DNA of 32,369 bases, from the IMG/VR virus record IMGVR_UViG_3300037189_031854, positions 1 through 32,369 of that record; one strand, 5' to 3'. Below, in pieces: positions 31,841-32,369 of this stretch. The DNA comes from a virus. The translations under genes were made by a program, and so were the position numbers. The stretch's first letter is position 1, and each line of letters starts with the position of its first letter. The notes beneath the pieces were generated by a model, which worked only from the letters and a program-made list of their open reading frames with translations, was not told the DNA's origin and did not search any database.

Positions 31841-32242
31841 TTAACTTAATTGAATTTGTGGTCTAATTGCTATATCGCCGCCCGCATTTGGCAATTGGAA
31901 AGGAGCGCCAGGAAATTCTTCGGCCCATAAAATGTTATTAGATGTGTCTGTTACATAGTAACCTTGAACATTTTGACCGACAGAAAAACTAAATGTTATT
32001 CCTGTTCCATATAATGCAGCACTTATGCCTGCTGTTGTTGAAGCTGTCCAACCAGCACCAGTTAGTGTTACCGAAGAATATCCAGTTGCCGTGGCTTCTG
32101 TAAAGCTTCCTGTGCTAAATTCATCCGTCAATAAAGCCACATCATTTGTGTATAAATGAAGCACTAAATTAGTAGGACTATTTTTATTTACGATGTATTG
32201 TAGAAGTCTAACTTCCCCCTGATCAGGAACTACTAAAGCCAT
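31841..32242 (-). CDS. Small structural protein, beta-rich (neck/tail region)
   Basis: A 133-residue protein beginning MALVVPDQGEVRLLQYIVNK, then LVLHLYTNDV, a Ser/Thr/Gly-rich middle, GYYVTDTSNNILWAEEF and a FQLPNAGGDIAIRPQIQL end. I recognise the pattern from small, abundant beta-sandwich proteins in aquatic phage genomes, but a definite role (decoration, neck or tail) is not established. AGGAG lies seven bases before ATG and a late-like octamer about 22 bases before it. It starts the neck/tail operon shown here. Confidence 0.72.
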   Translation of the reverse strand: MALVVPDQGEVRLLQYIVNKNSPTNLVLHLYTNDVALLTDEFSTGSFTEATATGYSSVTLTGAGWTASTTAGISAALYGTGITFSFSVGQNVQGYYVTDTSNNILWAEEFPGAPFQLPNAGGDIAIRPQIQLS

Positions 32243-32263
32243 AAATTTCTCCTATATTAGTCT

Positions 32264-32271
32264 AATTTATA
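32264..32271 (-). promoter_or_regulatory. T4-type late promoter, TATAAATT
   Basis: The minus strand reads TATAAATT, seven of eight to the consensus, 22 bases upstream of the 133-residue gene, at a distance allowing an AGGAG-containing leader. It would be the first late promoter of the tail/neck block. Confidence 0.55.
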
Positions 32272-32305
32272 TATTGTAGTTTTTTTATTTTTTTTCCATT
32301 TGATA

Positions 32306-32311
32306 TATAAT
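32306..32311 (+). promoter_or_regulatory. Possible -10 element for a right-edge plus gene
   Basis: A perfect TATAAT lies 19 bases before a GTG start with an AGGAGG ribosome site. The -35 region is T-rich and a poor match. It is divergent from the minus-strand late octamer about 40 bases away. Confidence 0.4.
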
Positions 32312-32330
32312 TTGTTGAAGAGGAGGCTTT

Positions 32331-32369
32331 GTGAAAACTATTTTTTTAAAGTGGTGGATTTTTATTGTA
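32331..32369 (+). CDS. Partial membrane protein, first 13 codons
   Basis: A GTG at 32331 preceded by AGGAGG (four-base gap) opens a frame that stays open to the window edge: MKTIFLKWWIFIV, a basic start then hydrophobic residues, as in a signal or membrane segment. TATAAT lies upstream. Too short to identify. Confidence 0.5.
   Translation, partial: MKTIFLKWWIFIV

Noticed and set aside
1-32369. tRNA genes, CRISPR arrays, integrase or insertion sequences
   Set aside because: No cloverleaf candidates, regularly spaced repeats, recombinase motifs or terminal inverted repeats were noticed on reading; a tRNA search program was not available, so this is only a negative reading.

Overview
The window is a stretch of a low-GC (AT-rich on inspection) T4-like myovirus genome, probably from a marine or other aquatic environment. 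The assignment rests on genes recognisable by motif: recombination ATPase gp46, class I ribonucleotide reductase (nrdB, nrdA), dUTPase, late sigma factor gp55, baseplate hub gp26, tail tube gp19 (two copies), tail sheath gp18, sheath stabiliser gp15 and a likely gp14 neck protein. Several octamers matching or nearly matching the T4 late promoter TATAAATA lie upstream of minus-strand structural genes, which fits a phage carrying its own gp55. The host cannot be named from this sequence. No tRNA, CRISPR, integrase or insertion sequence was seen.

Layout. 1-429 (minus) is the start of a Gly/Asp-rich repeat protein, probably a fibre or structural protein, running off the window; its far end is very GC-rich. 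A divergent promoter region follows. 556-8485 (plus) holds replication and nucleotide metabolism: gp46, nrdB, nrdA, a HAD hydrolase, dUTPase, two small unknowns, a class II glutamine amidotransferase that appears to start at ATT, and a PD-(D/E)XK nuclease. 8514-18936 (plus) is a tightly coupled cassette of eight predicted glycosyltransferase genes, then a sulfotransferase and a possible SGNH hydrolase. Five successive gene junctions in it are 4-base ATGA overlaps. 18937-19699 is a small-gene zone with a duplicated gene start and a probable decayed gene.

19727-32242 is mainly minus-strand virion genes: a hub/baseplate operon (gp26, a gp51-like small protein, an unknown), two gp19 paralogues separated by a strong hairpin, gp18, a small conserved protein, gp15, an unknown, a gp14-like protein and a small structural protein. 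Two plus-strand groups are inserted: four small genes including a DUF1360 membrane protein and a zinc-ribbon protein (21749-23102), and a glycosyltransferase followed by gp55 and a 75-residue possible late co-activator (24226-25895). A minus-strand glycosyltransferase/TPR gene and a 59-residue gene sit behind a perfect late-promoter octamer. A plus-strand membrane-protein gene begins at the right edge.

How the parts work together. The RNR, dUTPase and perhaps the HAD enzyme supply dNTPs; gp46 and the nuclease process DNA; gp55 would direct host RNA polymerase to the TATAAATA-type sites that fire the tail and neck genes. The glycosyltransferase/sulfotransferase cassette has no sugar-nucleotide synthesis genes here, so it would use host donors to decorate either the virion or the host surface. 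This cassette is the least explained and most interesting part of the window.
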